A stretch of 64,000 nucleotides of DNA from Rhizobium mayense (lineage in GTDB: Bacteria; Pseudomonadota; Alphaproteobacteria; Rhizobiales; Rhizobiaceae). Below the pieces are notes generated by a model. That model was not told the DNA's origin, searched no databases, and saw only the letters and a list, made by a program, of their open reading frames with translations. Position numbers and translations under genes: made by a program. This document shows, piece after piece, positions 16,630 through 25,927 of this stretch (positions within the stretch are counted from its first letter, which is position 1; the number at the start of each line of letters is the position of its first letter). The stretch spans positions 248,001 to 312,000 of the forward strand of contig NZ_JARFYM010000002.1 of assembly GCF_030272705.1 (NCBI RefSeq), written 5' to 3'.

Positions 16630-17682
16630 TCAGGCCGATTTGGTCCGACGGCCGTATTGGATGCTGTTCATGAGAACCGCGAGCACGATGACTGCGCCGG
16701 TAAAAACGGTCTGCCAGTAGGCGGACACACCGATGATGACGAGACCGTCCGATAGGAAGCCGATGACGAAAGCGCCGAGCATGGTGCCGCGGACAGTGCC
16801 GCGGCCGCCGGTGAGCGCCGCGCCACCGATCACAACTGCTGCGATCGCGGTCAATTCATAGGTGGTGCCCGCGGTCGGACCGGCCGAGGTGAGCTGCGAC
16901 GACAGCACCAGGCCGGCAATGGCGGCGCAGACACCGGAAAGAACATAGACGATGATCTTCACGCGCTTGACCGGCACGCCCGACAGGTCGGCCGCGCGCT
17001 CATTGCCGCCGGAGGCATAGAGCCACCGACCGAAAGCCGTGCGGCTCAACACCACACCGCAGATGATCGCCAGCGCCGCCAATACGACGACGCCGATCGG
17101 AATGCCTGCCAGGCGGTTGAAGCCGAGCCAGTCAAAACCGGTATTGCCGAGTTCCGGTCGACCACCGAGATTGTTGTAGGTTAACCCGTTCGTCATCAGC
17201 AGCGCGATGCCGCGTGCCACATAGAGAACGCCGAGCGACGCTACGAAGGCTGGCACGCGCAAATAAGCAATCAGCACCCCGTTCACCGCGCCCACCACTG
17301 CGCCGAGGGCGCAAGTGATCACGACGACCGCCCAGACGGGCGGGTACAGGATGACGCCGAAACTCTGCAGCGTCACGCCTTGCATCATGAAACCGGCGAT
17401 ACAGCCCGCGAGCCCGAGCGTGGAACCGACGGAAAGGTCGATGCCGCCGTTCAGGATCACCAGAAGCATGCCGATTGCCAGGATGCCGAAAATCGCGACA
17501 TGCGAGGCCATGATCAGGAAATTGTTGAGCGTGAAATAATAGGGCGAAAGAAACGAAAAGACTGCGATGATGATGATCAGCGCGAAGAACGCGCGACCCT
17601 CGAGGATCAGCCGGACAATATTGGTATCCCGCTTCTGCCCGTTGGCAACCGCTTTCTTTTCAGTGATATTCGTGACTGACAT
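16630..17682 (-). CDS. eryF: ABC importer permease, RbsC family
   Basis: This 350-residue membrane protein has about eight to ten hydrophobic helices. The family signatures are AIGMLLVILNGGIDLSVGST near residue 75 and TAIAAVVIGGAALTGGRGTV near residue 280, typical of BPD_transp_2 ribose/xylose permeases. The ATG at 17682 is chosen because the upstream extension is Arg/His-rich and has no ribosome site, whereas GGAG precedes 17682. It lies 23 bases after the ATPase gene and should dimerise in the inner membrane with EryE and EryG as partners. Confidence 0.9.
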   Translation of the reverse strand: MSVTNITEKKAVANGQKRDTNIVRLILEGRAFFALIIIIAVFSFLSPYYFTLNNFLIMASHVAIFGILAIGMLLVILNGGIDLSVGSTLGLAGCIAGFMMQGVTLQSFGVILYPPVWAVVVITCALGAVVGAVNGVLIAYLRVPAFVASLGVLYVARGIALLMTNGLTYNNLGGRPELGNTGFDWLGFNRLAGIPIGVVVLAALAIICGVVLSRTAFGRWLYASGGNERAADLSGVPVKRVKIIVYVLSGVCAAIAGLVLSSQLTSAGPTAGTTYELTAIAAVVIGGAALTGGRGTVRGTMLGAFVIGFLSDGLVIIGVSAYWQTVFTGAVIVLAVLMNSIQYGRRTKSA

Positions 17683-17705
17683 AATCAGTGCTCCATAATT
17701 GCCGG

Positions 17706-19250
17706 CTAGTGCGCGACCACTGCTTCGCCAGAGGCGGCCATGATCTTCTCTTTGGTGACGTCGGGGCCGAATTCGGCGGATATCTTCCCTCGGCGCATGA
17801 CGATGATGCGGTGGGCAATGCTGAGGCATTCGCCGACTTCCGAGGTCGAATAGATCACCGCCAGGCCCTGCTTGGCGCGTTCGGCCAAAAGCTTGAAGAC
17901 TTCCGCCTTCGCGCCGACATCGATGCCGCGGCTTGGTTCGTCGAGCAGCATGACCTTGGGTTCGGTCGCCAGCATCTTGCCGATCACGACCTTCTGCTGG
18001 TTGCCGCCCGAAAGGGAGCCGATCGCCGCGTCGCCGCCGTCCGTCTTGATATGAACCTTGCGGATCGAGTCGTTCACCAGCTCGCGCTCGCGCCCGCCGG
18101 AGGTCAGCAATCCCTTGGTGAACGCGGCGATGCTTGCGAGAGAAAGGTTGGAGCCGACCGTCATTGTCTGGACGAGGCCATCACGCTGGCGGTCTTCAGG
18201 CACCAGCACCAGGCCGTTGGCGATGCGTCCGGCAATGTTGAGATTGCCGACGTCGCGGCCTTCGAGCAGAACCCTGCCGCCATCAGATCGAAGACGTCCC
18301 GCGACGCATTCGAGCAGCTCGGTGCGGCCTGCCCCCATCAAACCATAGATGCAGACGATCTCGCCGGCGCGGACCTGCAGCGAAAGACGGTCCACTGCTT
18401 TGTAGGCAGCGCCGGAAGGGCCCGGAACCGTCAAATCTTCGAGCGCGAGCGCCACGTCACCGATCTTGTGGCCGCTGGGCGGACTTCCGAGATCGAAGTT
18501 TTCGCCGACCATGTTGCGGACGATCCATTCGAGGTCGATGTCCTTGCGCTCGGCATAAGCCGTCATGTTGCCGTCACGAAGCACGACCGCGTGGTGGGTG
18601 ATCTGAAGCGCTTCTTCGAGATGGTGCGAGATATAAACGATAGAGACGCCGCGGCTCGTCAGGTCGCGAATGACCTTGAAGAGAACCTCCACCTCGCTGG
18701 CGCTGAGCGCCGAGGTGGGCTCGTCCATGATGAGGATGCGCGAATTGACCGACAGCGCGCGGGCGATCTCGACGATCTGCTGCTGACCGAGGCGAAGATC
18801 CTCGACAGGGGTCAACGGATCGATCTCCTCCTCGAGTTCCGCCATCAGGGCGCGCGTCTGGCGCTCCTCTTCGGCAAAGTCCACGCCGCCACTTTTGATG
18901 ATCTCGCGGCCCATGAAAATATTGTCGCGGACATTGAGATTGGGAGCGAGGCTCAATTCTTGATGGATAATCGAGATACCGCATTCACGGGCATGGGTGG
19001 AGGAGGAAAACGAAACCGGTTGACCGTCAAGGACGATCTCGCCGGAACTCGGCTGAACGACGCCGGAAAGGATCTTCATCAGCGTCGACTTGCCCGCGCC
19101 GTTTTCGCCGAACAACGTGGTCACTTGGCCGCGGTGGATGTCGAAATTGACGCCCTTCAGAGCATGAACGTTACCATAGGATTTTGCGATATTGCGGGCG
19201 GCAAGGACGACCTCGCCCCGCGCGCCCTCATTTTGCGGCGCTGCACTCAT
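17706..19250 (-). CDS. eryE: ABC importer ATPase with two nucleotide-binding domains
   Basis: This 514-residue protein of the RbsA/XylG class has two ABC domains in tandem. The first has Walker A GENGAGKST, signature LRLGQQQIVEIARAL and Walker B LIMDEPTSALS. The second (after about residue 260) has the degenerate P-loop GLMGAGRTELLE, signature SLSGGNQQKVVIGKML and Walker B VMLLDEPSRGID. This asymmetry is normal for the class. Its ATG overlaps the stop of the DUF2291 gene (ATGA), so translation is probably coupled. Confidence 0.92.
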   Translation of the reverse strand: MSAAPQNEGARGEVVLAARNIAKSYGNVHALKGVNFDIHRGQVTTLFGENGAGKSTLMKILSGVVQPSSGEIVLDGQPVSFSSSTHARECGISIIHQELSLAPNLNVRDNIFMGREIIKSGGVDFAEEERQTRALMAELEEEIDPLTPVEDLRLGQQQIVEIARALSVNSRILIMDEPTSALSASEVEVLFKVIRDLTSRGVSIVYISHHLEEALQITHHAVVLRDGNMTAYAERKDIDLEWIVRNMVGENFDLGSPPSGHKIGDVALALEDLTVPGPSGAAYKAVDRLSLQVRAGEIVCIYGLMGAGRTELLECVAGRLRSDGGRVLLEGRDVGNLNIAGRIANGLVLVPEDRQRDGLVQTMTVGSNLSLASIAAFTKGLLTSGGRERELVNDSIRKVHIKTDGGDAAIGSLSGGNQQKVVIGKMLATEPKVMLLDEPSRGIDVGAKAEVFKLLAERAKQGLAVIYSTSEVGECLSIAHRIIVMRRGKISAEFGPDVTKEKIMAASGEAVVAH

Positions 19251-19894
19251 TTGACTTCAACCTTCACCGGAGTGACGAGCCAGTTTTTGGGATTGATGAG
19301 CTTGAAGACGCCGACAACAGTCGCAGACTTGCCCGAGAGATTGTCGACGTCGAGTCCGGCAAGAACGGTCTTCTTCATCTCATTGTTGATTGCCGAGCCC
19401 GCATCCTGATATTCGATCTGATTGGTGAACTGGCCGAATTCGATGGTGCCCGTGGCATCGCGCAGGTCGGTGCCGTTGACGGCCGGACCTGTCTGGACGC
19501 GCACGACGACTTCGCCCGGCAGCCCGTCGACCTTAAGCTCGTTGTAATTGGCCTTTCGCGCACCGAAAACACCGGTCAGCGAAACCGGCAGAACCGGACC
19601 GGTACTCGTGGCCACACCGTATTTGTCGCCCGCCGCCTTCTTGTCCGCCGCAATCGCGTTGGCGAGATCGGGAGCATCGACGGCACGCTTTTCGACATTC
19701 GCCAACACTTTCGGGAATTCCTGAACGCCGTAGGCCTCCGGTGAGAACGCCTGCTCGCGCACGTCATTTTCGGAACCGATCTTGACGACGGTCGTATCGA
19801 AGGCGATCGCCGCCACAACAACCACGGCAGCGGCCACCGCAGCCAAAAGCGTGAATTTCGGCTTGGAAGCCGCGTTTTGAATTTGTGCACTCAT
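19247..19894 (-). CDS. DUF2291-type membrane-anchored periplasmic protein
   Basis: This 215-residue protein has one N-terminal helix (FTLLAAVAAAVVVVAAIAF) and a periplasmic domain with the DUF2291 traits KIGSENDVREQAFSPEAYGV and GPAVNGTDLRDATGTIEFGQ. There is no lipobox cysteine, so it is a helix-anchored rather than lipid-anchored member. DUF2291 genes usually travel with RbsABC-like polyol importers, and here it is the first gene of the leftward operon. Its role, perhaps aiding transporter assembly or solute capture, is unproven. The start at 19894 follows AAGG. Confidence 0.78.
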   Translation of the reverse strand: MSAQIQNAASKPKFTLLAAVAAAVVVVAAIAFDTTVVKIGSENDVREQAFSPEAYGVQEFPKVLANVEKRAVDAPDLANAIAADKKAAGDKYGVATSTGPVLPVSLTGVFGARKANYNELKVDGLPGEVVVRVQTGPAVNGTDLRDATGTIEFGQFTNQIEYQDAGSAINNEMKKTVLAGLDVDNLSGKSATVVGVFKLINPKNWLVTPVKVEVK

Positions 19895-20143
19895 GTTCGA
19901 AAGACCTTCGGCGCTATCGGCCGGATTGCTCTGTTGACAAGGAAACGGAAAAGGCCAGTCGCTGGCGGCCTGTCTTGGCGGAACGGCGTGCCTCGTCCAC
20001 CGACACGCTTGTCCGGGTGTGAAGCCGGACTGCATCTTAAAGCGGAATGGCTCATCGAAGTTCCTCCTTGGTTGCCGGTGCTTGTCTCCTCCAATCACCT
20101 AGCCTCGCAACAAAAGCATGTGACATTAGCTGCGATAGAAATA

Positions 20144-20172
20144 TGTTATTAACGCCACAAACCATGTTATAA
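20144..20172. promoter_or_regulatory. direct repeats TGTTATTA and TGTTATAA, candidate repressor site
   Basis: The two elements start 21 bases apart, two helical turns, about 250 bases before the DUF2291 ATG. TGTTATAA resembles the half-site of the E. coli DeoR operator (TGTTAGAA). Related elements occur before eryA (20550) and flanking the eryR promoter (25928, 25972). Binding by one of the two DeoR proteins is inference. Confidence 0.45.
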
Positions 20173-20341
20173 CTTTTTCGTCGTGTCAACGGCCCCTCGT
20201 CGCTTCAGCGGTTTCGTGACACATTTTCCATTTGCGAGACAGACCGAGTTGCAATGACCACCACATTCGCCGCCATCGCAAGCGCCTTGACATCCGCCAA
20301 GCTCGACTCAAGTTTCATAAACGAACCAGCGCTTAAATATC

Positions 20342-20358
20342 CTATTGAATATCAATAG
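20342..20358. promoter_or_regulatory. palindrome CTATTGA-ATA-TCAATAG
   Basis: This perfect 7-base inverted repeat with a 3-base centre lies midway between the divergent operons. It is a candidate operator for EryD (SorC family) or for a DeoR protein. Confidence 0.4.
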
Positions 20359-20549
20359 TATTTTGCGCCGTGCGGTTAAGTTACTTGACGAGCCTCACCT
20401 TGATCGAGGCCGCACCGCTACTCAATCGCACAATGCCCGTCTTTCGAATTTCAATTGCTTCCGAAAGATCAGAGCCAATTGACATCATCTATTTTATATG
20501 AAAAAAATTACATTGCCAGAAAAAAATTACGCACACCATGATATCTTTG

Positions 20550-20557
20550 TGTTATAA
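20550..20557. promoter_or_regulatory. TGTTATAA element upstream of eryA
   Basis: This element is identical to the half-site at 20165-20172. It lies about 150 bases before the leader ORF of eryA, in an AT-rich segment likely to contain the eryA promoter. Confidence 0.4.
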
Positions 20558-20700
20558 GGTGATCGCGGGTTAAGGCGGGCAAATTCGAGCTTATTGAGGT
20601 TTCGGCGCGTGCGCGGTTCAATGAAGGCGATAAGGCGCCGCCCAGCGTGCCGTAGTCATCTTGGGCATGCGGCATCAAGAGGGCTGTGGAGGAACGAGGA

Positions 20701-20772
20701 ATGGTTATGACACAGGAATTGGCCGCCGCTGAGGCACGTCTTGACGCGCCGGAGCTGTCGCTCGATGCTTAA
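20701..20772 (+). CDS. short leader peptide overlapping the eryA start
   Basis: A 23-codon frame (MVMTQELAAAEARL, ending in LSLDA) begins at 20701 after GGAGGAACGAGGA and stops with TAA at 20770-20772, five bases past the A of the eryA ATG at 20765. The strong ribosome site and the overlap suggest translational coupling or attenuation of eryA. An in-frame ATG at 20707 is also possible. It could be accidental. No similar leader is known to me. Confidence 0.4.
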   Translation: MVMTQELAAAEARLDAPELSLDA

Positions 20773-22318
20773 CAACGAAACGATCATCATCGGAATCGAT
20801 GCGGGAACCTCCGTCATCAAGGCCGTAGCCTTCGAGCTTTCGGGCCGACAGATCGCATTCGCCTCCGCGCGCAACCAATACACGATGGGAGACGACGGCT
20901 CCGCGACACAACCGCTTGGGCGAACATGGTCGGACTGCATCAGCGCCCTGCGCGGGCTCGCCGACAAGGTTAGCGACCTTGCCGCGCGTACCGCCGTCAT
21001 CGCCGTAACCGGCCAGGGCGACGGCACATGGCTCGTCGGCTCCGGCAACATCCCCGTCGGCGACGCCTGGCTTTGGCTGGATGCGCGGGCAGCCTCGACC
21101 GTTAATCGCCTGAATAGCCGTCCGGACAATCGTGCACGCTTCGAGGCAACCGGCACCGGGCTCAACACCTGCCAGCAGGGCCCTCAGCTCGCGCATATGG
21201 ACCGTTATATGCCGGAGCTTCTCGATCGTGCCGAGACGGCCCTGCATTGCAAGGATTGGCTCTACCTCAATCTCACTGGCGTTCGCGCGACCGACCCGTC
21301 GGAGGCAAGCTTCACCTTCGGCAATTTCCGCACGCGTCGATACGATTCCGTCGTCATCGATACGCTCAGCCTCAATCACAGGAAGTCCCTTCTGCCCGAG
21401 ATTATCGAAGGAACCGAGATCACGCATCCGCTGTCGGCGGATGCGGCAGGCGCGACCGGCCTGTTGGCCGGCACGCCGGTCTGCCTCGGTTATGTCGATA
21501 TGGTCATGACGGCGCTCGGCGCCGGAGTTCGAACCGCCGGCCAGAATGCCGCTTGCTCGACAATCGGTTCCACGGGCGTGCATATGCGCGCCAAGGCGGT
21601 CTCCGACGTCCAGCTCAATGCCGAGGGCACCGGCTATGTGATCACCCTGCCGATACCCGGCATCGTCACCCAGGTTCAGACCAATATGGGCGCGACGATC
21701 AATATCGACTGGATTCTGCAGATTGCCGCCGACCTGATGTCGGAAGCCGGCAAGCCGGTTGCCGCCTCCGACCTCATTTCGCGGATCGATGCATGGTTTG
21801 CTGAGAGCCGCCCCGGCTCCATTCTCTATCATCCTTATGTTTCCGAAGCGGGAGAGCGCGGCCCCTTCGTCAACGCCCACGCCCGTGCCGGGTTCACCGG
21901 TCTCTCCATTCGCCACGGTTTTCCAGATCTAATTCGCGCCGTTGTCGAAGGGCTCGGCATGGCGACGCGCGATTGTTACGCGGCCATGGGAAACATGCCG
22001 CTTGAACTGCGCATAACGGGCGGAGCGGCACGTAGCAGCGCGCTGCGTCAATCGCTCTCGGCCGCGGTCGACGCGCCGGTCAGGATTTCCGAACGCCAGG
22101 AGGCGGGAGCCGCCGGTGTCGCCATGATGGCCGCGGTCGCAATCGGTGCCTACGCGAACATGGACGACTGTATTGCCGAATGGGTGACGCCGCTGCTTGG
22201 CGAAGCCGAAGCGCCCGACGCGGAACAGGCGCGCCGCTGCGATCGATTGTTCGCCGCTTATGTGGACGTACGGCAGGCGATCACTCCCGCATGGGACATG
22301 CTTGCCGCGCAGCCATGA
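20765..22318 (+). CDS. eryA: erythritol kinase
   Basis: This 517-residue FGGY kinase phosphorylates erythritol to L-erythritol 4-phosphate, the first step of the pathway. Visible motifs are the phosphate-1 loop IIIGIDAGTSVIKAVAFELS, VTGQGDGTWLVGSGN, LWLDARAAS and the C-terminal RITGGAARSSALRQSLSAAV. The ATG at 20765 has GGAG ten bases upstream; an upstream TTG is less likely. Assignment rests on the neighbours eryB, eryC, eryD, tpiB and rpiB, which together define the rhizobial/Brucella erythritol locus. Confidence 0.92.
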   Translation: MLNNETIIIGIDAGTSVIKAVAFELSGRQIAFASARNQYTMGDDGSATQPLGRTWSDCISALRGLADKVSDLAARTAVIAVTGQGDGTWLVGSGNIPVGDAWLWLDARAASTVNRLNSRPDNRARFEATGTGLNTCQQGPQLAHMDRYMPELLDRAETALHCKDWLYLNLTGVRATDPSEASFTFGNFRTRRYDSVVIDTLSLNHRKSLLPEIIEGTEITHPLSADAAGATGLLAGTPVCLGYVDMVMTALGAGVRTAGQNAACSTIGSTGVHMRAKAVSDVQLNAEGTGYVITLPIPGIVTQVQTNMGATINIDWILQIAADLMSEAGKPVAASDLISRIDAWFAESRPGSILYHPYVSEAGERGPFVNAHARAGFTGLSIRHGFPDLIRAVVEGLGMATRDCYAAMGNMPLELRITGGAARSSALRQSLSAAVDAPVRISERQEAGAAGVAMMAAVAIGAYANMDDCIAEWVTPLLGEAEAPDAEQARRCDRLFAAYVDVRQAITPAWDMLAAQP

Positions 22319-22387
22319 GGATAGGCAAGCCACCCGCATGGGCAGACAGATGATTTTTGATGCAGAAGGCATCTTAAGGAGCTTGAA

Positions 22388-23899
22388 ATGACTGAATCCG
22401 AAATCCTCGATCTGTTCGTGATCGGAGGCGGTATTAACGGCGCAGGCATCGCCCGGGATGCAGCCGGTCGAGGCCTCTCCGTCATGCTCTGCGAGAAAGA
22501 CGATTTGGCTGAGGGCACGTCGTCCCGCTCTGGGAAGCTTGTTCACGGCGGCCTGCGTTATCTGGAATATTACGAGTTTCGCCTGGTGCGCGAAGCCTTG
22601 ATCGAGCGCGAGGTCCTGCTGAACTCCGCAAGCCATATCATCTGGCCGATGCGTTTCGTGCTGCCGCACAGCCCGACGGATCGCCCAGCCTGGCTCGTCC
22701 GCCTCGGCCTCTTCCTCTACGACCACCTGGGCGGCCGCAAGCGGTTGCCCGGCACCCGCTCTCTCGACCTACGTCGCGATCCGGAAGGCGCACCGATCGT
22801 CGATCAATATACCAAGGGCTTCGAATATTCCGATTGTTGGGTCGACGATGCGCGACTCGTGTTGCTGAATGCGCTCGATGCGGCCGAGAAGGGCGCTCAG
22901 ATCCTGACGCGCACTGCCTGTGTCAGCGCTCGCCGCGAGAACGGCAGCTGGGTCGTCCAGATGCGCGACCAGCGCTCCGGCGACCTGCGCACGGTGCGGG
23001 CACGCGTCCTTGTGAACGCTGCCGGCCCATGGGTCAACGATATCATCGGCCGCGTCGCCGGCTCCAACAGCCAGCGCAAGGTCCGGCTCGTCAAGGGCAG
23101 CCATATCATCGTCCCGAAATTCTGGAGCGGTCAGCATGCTTATCTGGTTCAGAACCATGACCGGCGCGTGATCTTCATCAATCCTTACGAGGGAGAGATG
23201 GCCCTTATCGGCACCACGGATATTCCCTACGAAGGCAAGCCGGAAGAAGTGAAGGCCGACGAGCAGGAGATGGACTATCTGATCGCCGCCGTGAACCGCT
23301 ATTTCAAGGAAAAACTGCGCCGTTCCGACGTGATCTCAAGCTTCTCCGGCGTGCGTCCATTGTTCGACGATGGCAAAGGCAACCCTTCGGCTGTGACGCG
23401 CGACTATGTCTTCGATCTTGACGAGACCGGCGGTGCGCCAATGCTCAACGTTTTCGGCGGCAAGATCACGACTTTCCGCAAGCTGTCCGAACACGCGCTG
23501 CAGAAGCTCGCCAAGTTCTTTCCCAAGATGGGCGGCGACTGGACCGGTGCCGCGACATTACCCGGCGGCGACATTCCGAATGCCGACTACACCAGCTTCG
23601 CCGACACGCTGCGAGGGGCCTATCCCTGGATGCCGCGCACGCTCGTGAATCACTACGGCCATCTCTATGGGGGACGGACCAAGAGCATCGTGGGCGACGC
23701 CACATCGCTCGCCGGCCTTGGGCGCCATTTCGGCGGCAATCTCTACGAGGCGGAGGTGCGCTACCTTGTTACTTACGAATGGGCACAGACCGTGGACGAT
23801 GTTCTCCTGCGGCGCACTAAGGAAGGCCTGCATATGACCGCTCAGGAGAAAGCGGATTTCTCGGCTTGGTTCGAAAGCGAACTGGCTCTGGCCGCCTGA
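22388..23899 (+). CDS. eryB: erythritol-4-phosphate dehydrogenase
   Basis: This 503-residue GlpD-family flavoprotein oxidises L-erythritol 4-phosphate to L-3-tetrulose 4-phosphate and passes electrons to quinone. The FAD-binding motif LFVIGGGINGAGIARDAAGR starts at residue 10, followed by LAEGTSSRSGKLVHGGLRYL. RLVKGSHIIVPKFW and FGGKITTFRKLSEHAL are also typical. AAGGAG precedes the ATG, 69 bases after eryA. It is about 80 residues shorter than the second GlpD-like protein of this window. Confidence 0.93.
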   Translation: MTESEILDLFVIGGGINGAGIARDAAGRGLSVMLCEKDDLAEGTSSRSGKLVHGGLRYLEYYEFRLVREALIEREVLLNSASHIIWPMRFVLPHSPTDRPAWLVRLGLFLYDHLGGRKRLPGTRSLDLRRDPEGAPIVDQYTKGFEYSDCWVDDARLVLLNALDAAEKGAQILTRTACVSARRENGSWVVQMRDQRSGDLRTVRARVLVNAAGPWVNDIIGRVAGSNSQRKVRLVKGSHIIVPKFWSGQHAYLVQNHDRRVIFINPYEGEMALIGTTDIPYEGKPEEVKADEQEMDYLIAAVNRYFKEKLRRSDVISSFSGVRPLFDDGKGNPSAVTRDYVFDLDETGGAPMLNVFGGKITTFRKLSEHALQKLAKFFPKMGGDWTGAATLPGGDIPNADYTSFADTLRGAYPWMPRTLVNHYGHLYGGRTKSIVGDATSLAGLGRHFGGNLYEAEVRYLVTYEWAQTVDDVLLRRTKEGLHMTAQEKADFSAWFESELALAA

Positions 23900-23920
23900 G
23901 ATATCCAAGGAGCCGACTCT

Positions 23921-24853
23921 ATGCCATTGACACTTTCGCTCAACACCAATCCGCTTGTGAACCGTTTCGCCGAGCCGGACGACCTCATCGAGACGGTTGC
24001 GCGCGACCTCAGAATCCGCGATCTGCAATTGACGCATGAATTCATCAATCCGAGCTGGCGGGCGCCGGTGATCCGACGGCTGACCCGCACGATGCGGGCG
24101 GCGTTAGAGCGCACCGGCGTTCGCGTCACCTCGGGCATGACCGGCCCCTATGGGCGCCTCAACCATTTCGGCCATCCCGACGCCGATGTTCGGCGCCACT
24201 ATGTCGACTGGTTCAAGACCTTTGCCGACATCATCGCCGATCTCGGCGGCCAGTCGGTCGGCACGCAATTCGCTATCTTCACCTACAAGGATTTCGACGA
24301 TCCGGCACGGCGGGAGAGCCTCATCCAGGTTGCGATCGATTGCTGGGCCGAGGTTGCCGAGTACGCGCGTTCGGCCGGCCTTTCCTATGTATTCTGGGAG
24401 CCGATGAGCATCGGCCGCGAATTCGGCGAGACGATCAGCGAATGCATCAAGCTGCAGGACCGCCTGACGGCGACCAATCTCGCGGTGCCGATGTGGATGA
24501 TGGCCGATATCGATCATGGCGATGTCACCTCGGCAAATCCCGACGATTATGATCCCTATGCCTGGGCGCGCGCCGTTCCCGAGGTTTCTCCGATCATCCA
24601 CATCAAGCAAAGCCTGATGGACAAGGGCGGCCATCGGCCGTTCACAGCGGAATTCAATGCGAAGGGCCGCATCCAGCCGGCGCCGTTGCTGCAGGCATTC
24701 AAAGAAGGCGGTGCCCAGAACAACGAGATCTGTCTCGAGCTGTCGTTCAAGGAACGCGAGCCCAATGATCGTCAGGTTGTCTCCCAAATCGCCGAAAGCA
24801 TCGCCTTCTGGGCGCCTCATATCGACACTGGCGCAGGCGATCTGCGCATCTGA
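23921..24853 (+). CDS. eryC: tetrulose-4-phosphate racemase
   Basis: This 310-residue protein of the xylose-isomerase-like TIM-barrel superfamily was once thought to be a dehydrogenase; in Brucella it was shown to racemise L-3-tetrulose 4-phosphate to the D form. There is no Rossmann motif, and the metal-binding-type barrel is seen in FWEPMSIGREFGETISECIK, MWMMADIDHGDVTSANPDDY, IIHIKQSLMDKGGHRPF and EICLELSFKERE, whose Glu, Asp, His and Glu are probable metal ligands. AAGGAG precedes the ATG, and the gene follows eryB by 21 bases. Confidence 0.92.
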   Translation: MPLTLSLNTNPLVNRFAEPDDLIETVARDLRIRDLQLTHEFINPSWRAPVIRRLTRTMRAALERTGVRVTSGMTGPYGRLNHFGHPDADVRRHYVDWFKTFADIIADLGGQSVGTQFAIFTYKDFDDPARRESLIQVAIDCWAEVAEYARSAGLSYVFWEPMSIGREFGETISECIKLQDRLTATNLAVPMWMMADIDHGDVTSANPDDYDPYAWARAVPEVSPIIHIKQSLMDKGGHRPFTAEFNAKGRIQPAPLLQAFKEGGAQNNEICLELSFKEREPNDRQVVSQIAESIAFWAPHIDTGAGDLRI

Positions 24854-24974
24854 TAGTTGCAAGAACCACGTAGGGCTTTACGACATCTCGTCACGGCATC
24901 GAATTTGATTCTCGATCAGCAATGCCGCAACAGCAATGAAGCCAAATGCGGGACGGAATGGAAGGGGACAATTG

Positions 24975-25925
24975 ATGGTCGATGCGGATGAGTCGCTCGC
25001 CGTGCGCGCCGCCTGGCTGCACTATGCGGGCGGATTGACACAGTCGGAGGTGGCCAAGCGCCTTGGCGTGCCCTCCGTCAAGGCCCACCGCCTGATCGCA
25101 CGGGCGGTGGCCGAAGGCGTGGTCAAGGTGACGATCGACGGCGATATCGTCGAATGCGTGGAGCTCGAGACCCGGCTGGCGGAACGTTTCGGCCTGCAAT
25201 ATTGCGAGGTGGCGCCGGATCTTGGTGAGGAAGGTTTCGAGTTTCGTGCTCTTGGGCAAGCCGGTGCCGGCTTCCTGAAGCGGGAGATCGAGCGCGGCGA
25301 CAACAAGGTCATCGGCCTCGGCCACGGTCGAACATTGTCATCGGCCGTGCACCATATGCCGAGGCTCAATGCGAAAGGCCTGCGATTTGTCTCTATGCTC
25401 GGCGGGCTGTCGCGAAACTATGTGGCCAATCCCTATGACGTGATGCACCGCATCGCCGAAAAGACCGGCGCGCATGCCTATATGATGCCCGTGCCGTTTT
25501 TTGCCAATACGGGCGAAGACCGCGAGGTTATGCTTGCGCAGCGCGGGGTCAAAGAAGTGTTCGATCTTGCCAACAATGCCGACCTCAAACTTGTCGGTCT
25601 CGGCACGGTCGATACCGATGCGCAGCTTGTCCTCTCGGGCATGGTTGAGCCGCGCGAAATCGCGGAAATCGCAGCCTCCGGCGGCGTGGGCGAAATTCTG
25701 GGACATTTCTTCGACGCTGACGGGCGCATTCTCGAGACGACGCTGACGGCGCGAACCCTGTCGGCCTCCTTGCCGCGATCGAAAACCGAAAGGCTGGTCG
25801 CCTTGGCGGGCGGCGTTGCGAAGGCCGAGGCCATCCGCGCAGTCCTCAAGAGCCGCTGTCTTTACGGCCTGATTACCGATGAACGAACTGCCCAGGCGCT
25901 TCTGGACCCTGCCGCAATCACATAG
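24975..25925 (+). CDS. eryD: SorC-family regulator of erythritol catabolism
   Basis: This 316-residue regulator has an N-terminal helix-turn-helix (RAAWLHYAGGLTQSEVAKRL, then GVPSVKAHRLIARAV) and a SorC/DeoR-like sugar-binding domain with IGLGHGRTLSSAVHHMPRL, SMLGGLSRNYVANPYDVMHR and ALAGGVAKAEAIRAVLKSRC. EryD of Brucella represses the ery operon and is relieved by erythritol; the same is expected here. I prefer the ATG at 24975, seven bases after AAGGGG, to the one at 24936. It is 121 bases downstream of eryC. Confidence 0.9.
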   Translation: MVDADESLAVRAAWLHYAGGLTQSEVAKRLGVPSVKAHRLIARAVAEGVVKVTIDGDIVECVELETRLAERFGLQYCEVAPDLGEEGFEFRALGQAGAGFLKREIERGDNKVIGLGHGRTLSSAVHHMPRLNAKGLRFVSMLGGLSRNYVANPYDVMHRIAEKTGAHAYMMPVPFFANTGEDREVMLAQRGVKEVFDLANNADLKLVGLGTVDTDAQLVLSGMVEPREIAEIAASGGVGEILGHFFDADGRILETTLTARTLSASLPRSKTERLVALAGGVAKAEAIRAVLKSRCLYGLITDERTAQALLDPAAIT

Positions 25926-25927
25926 AA

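Larger units (their letters stand above)
19895..20700. promoter_or_regulatory. divergent promoter region of the two polyol operons
   Basis: This 800-base AT-rich gap lies between the leftward importer operon and the rightward eryA operon. It holds a pair of direct repeats at 20144-20172, a palindrome at 20342-20358 and another TGTTATAA at 20550-20557, annotated separately. No convincing reading frame is present. The length is generous for two promoters and could also hold a small RNA, but I see no direct sign of one. Confidence 0.6.

Noticed and set aside
17688..19409. 573-residue plus-strand frame
   Set aside because: Antisense to eryE, whose two ABC domains are complete.
20705..21916. 403-residue minus-strand frame
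   Set aside because: Antisense to eryA; no domains.
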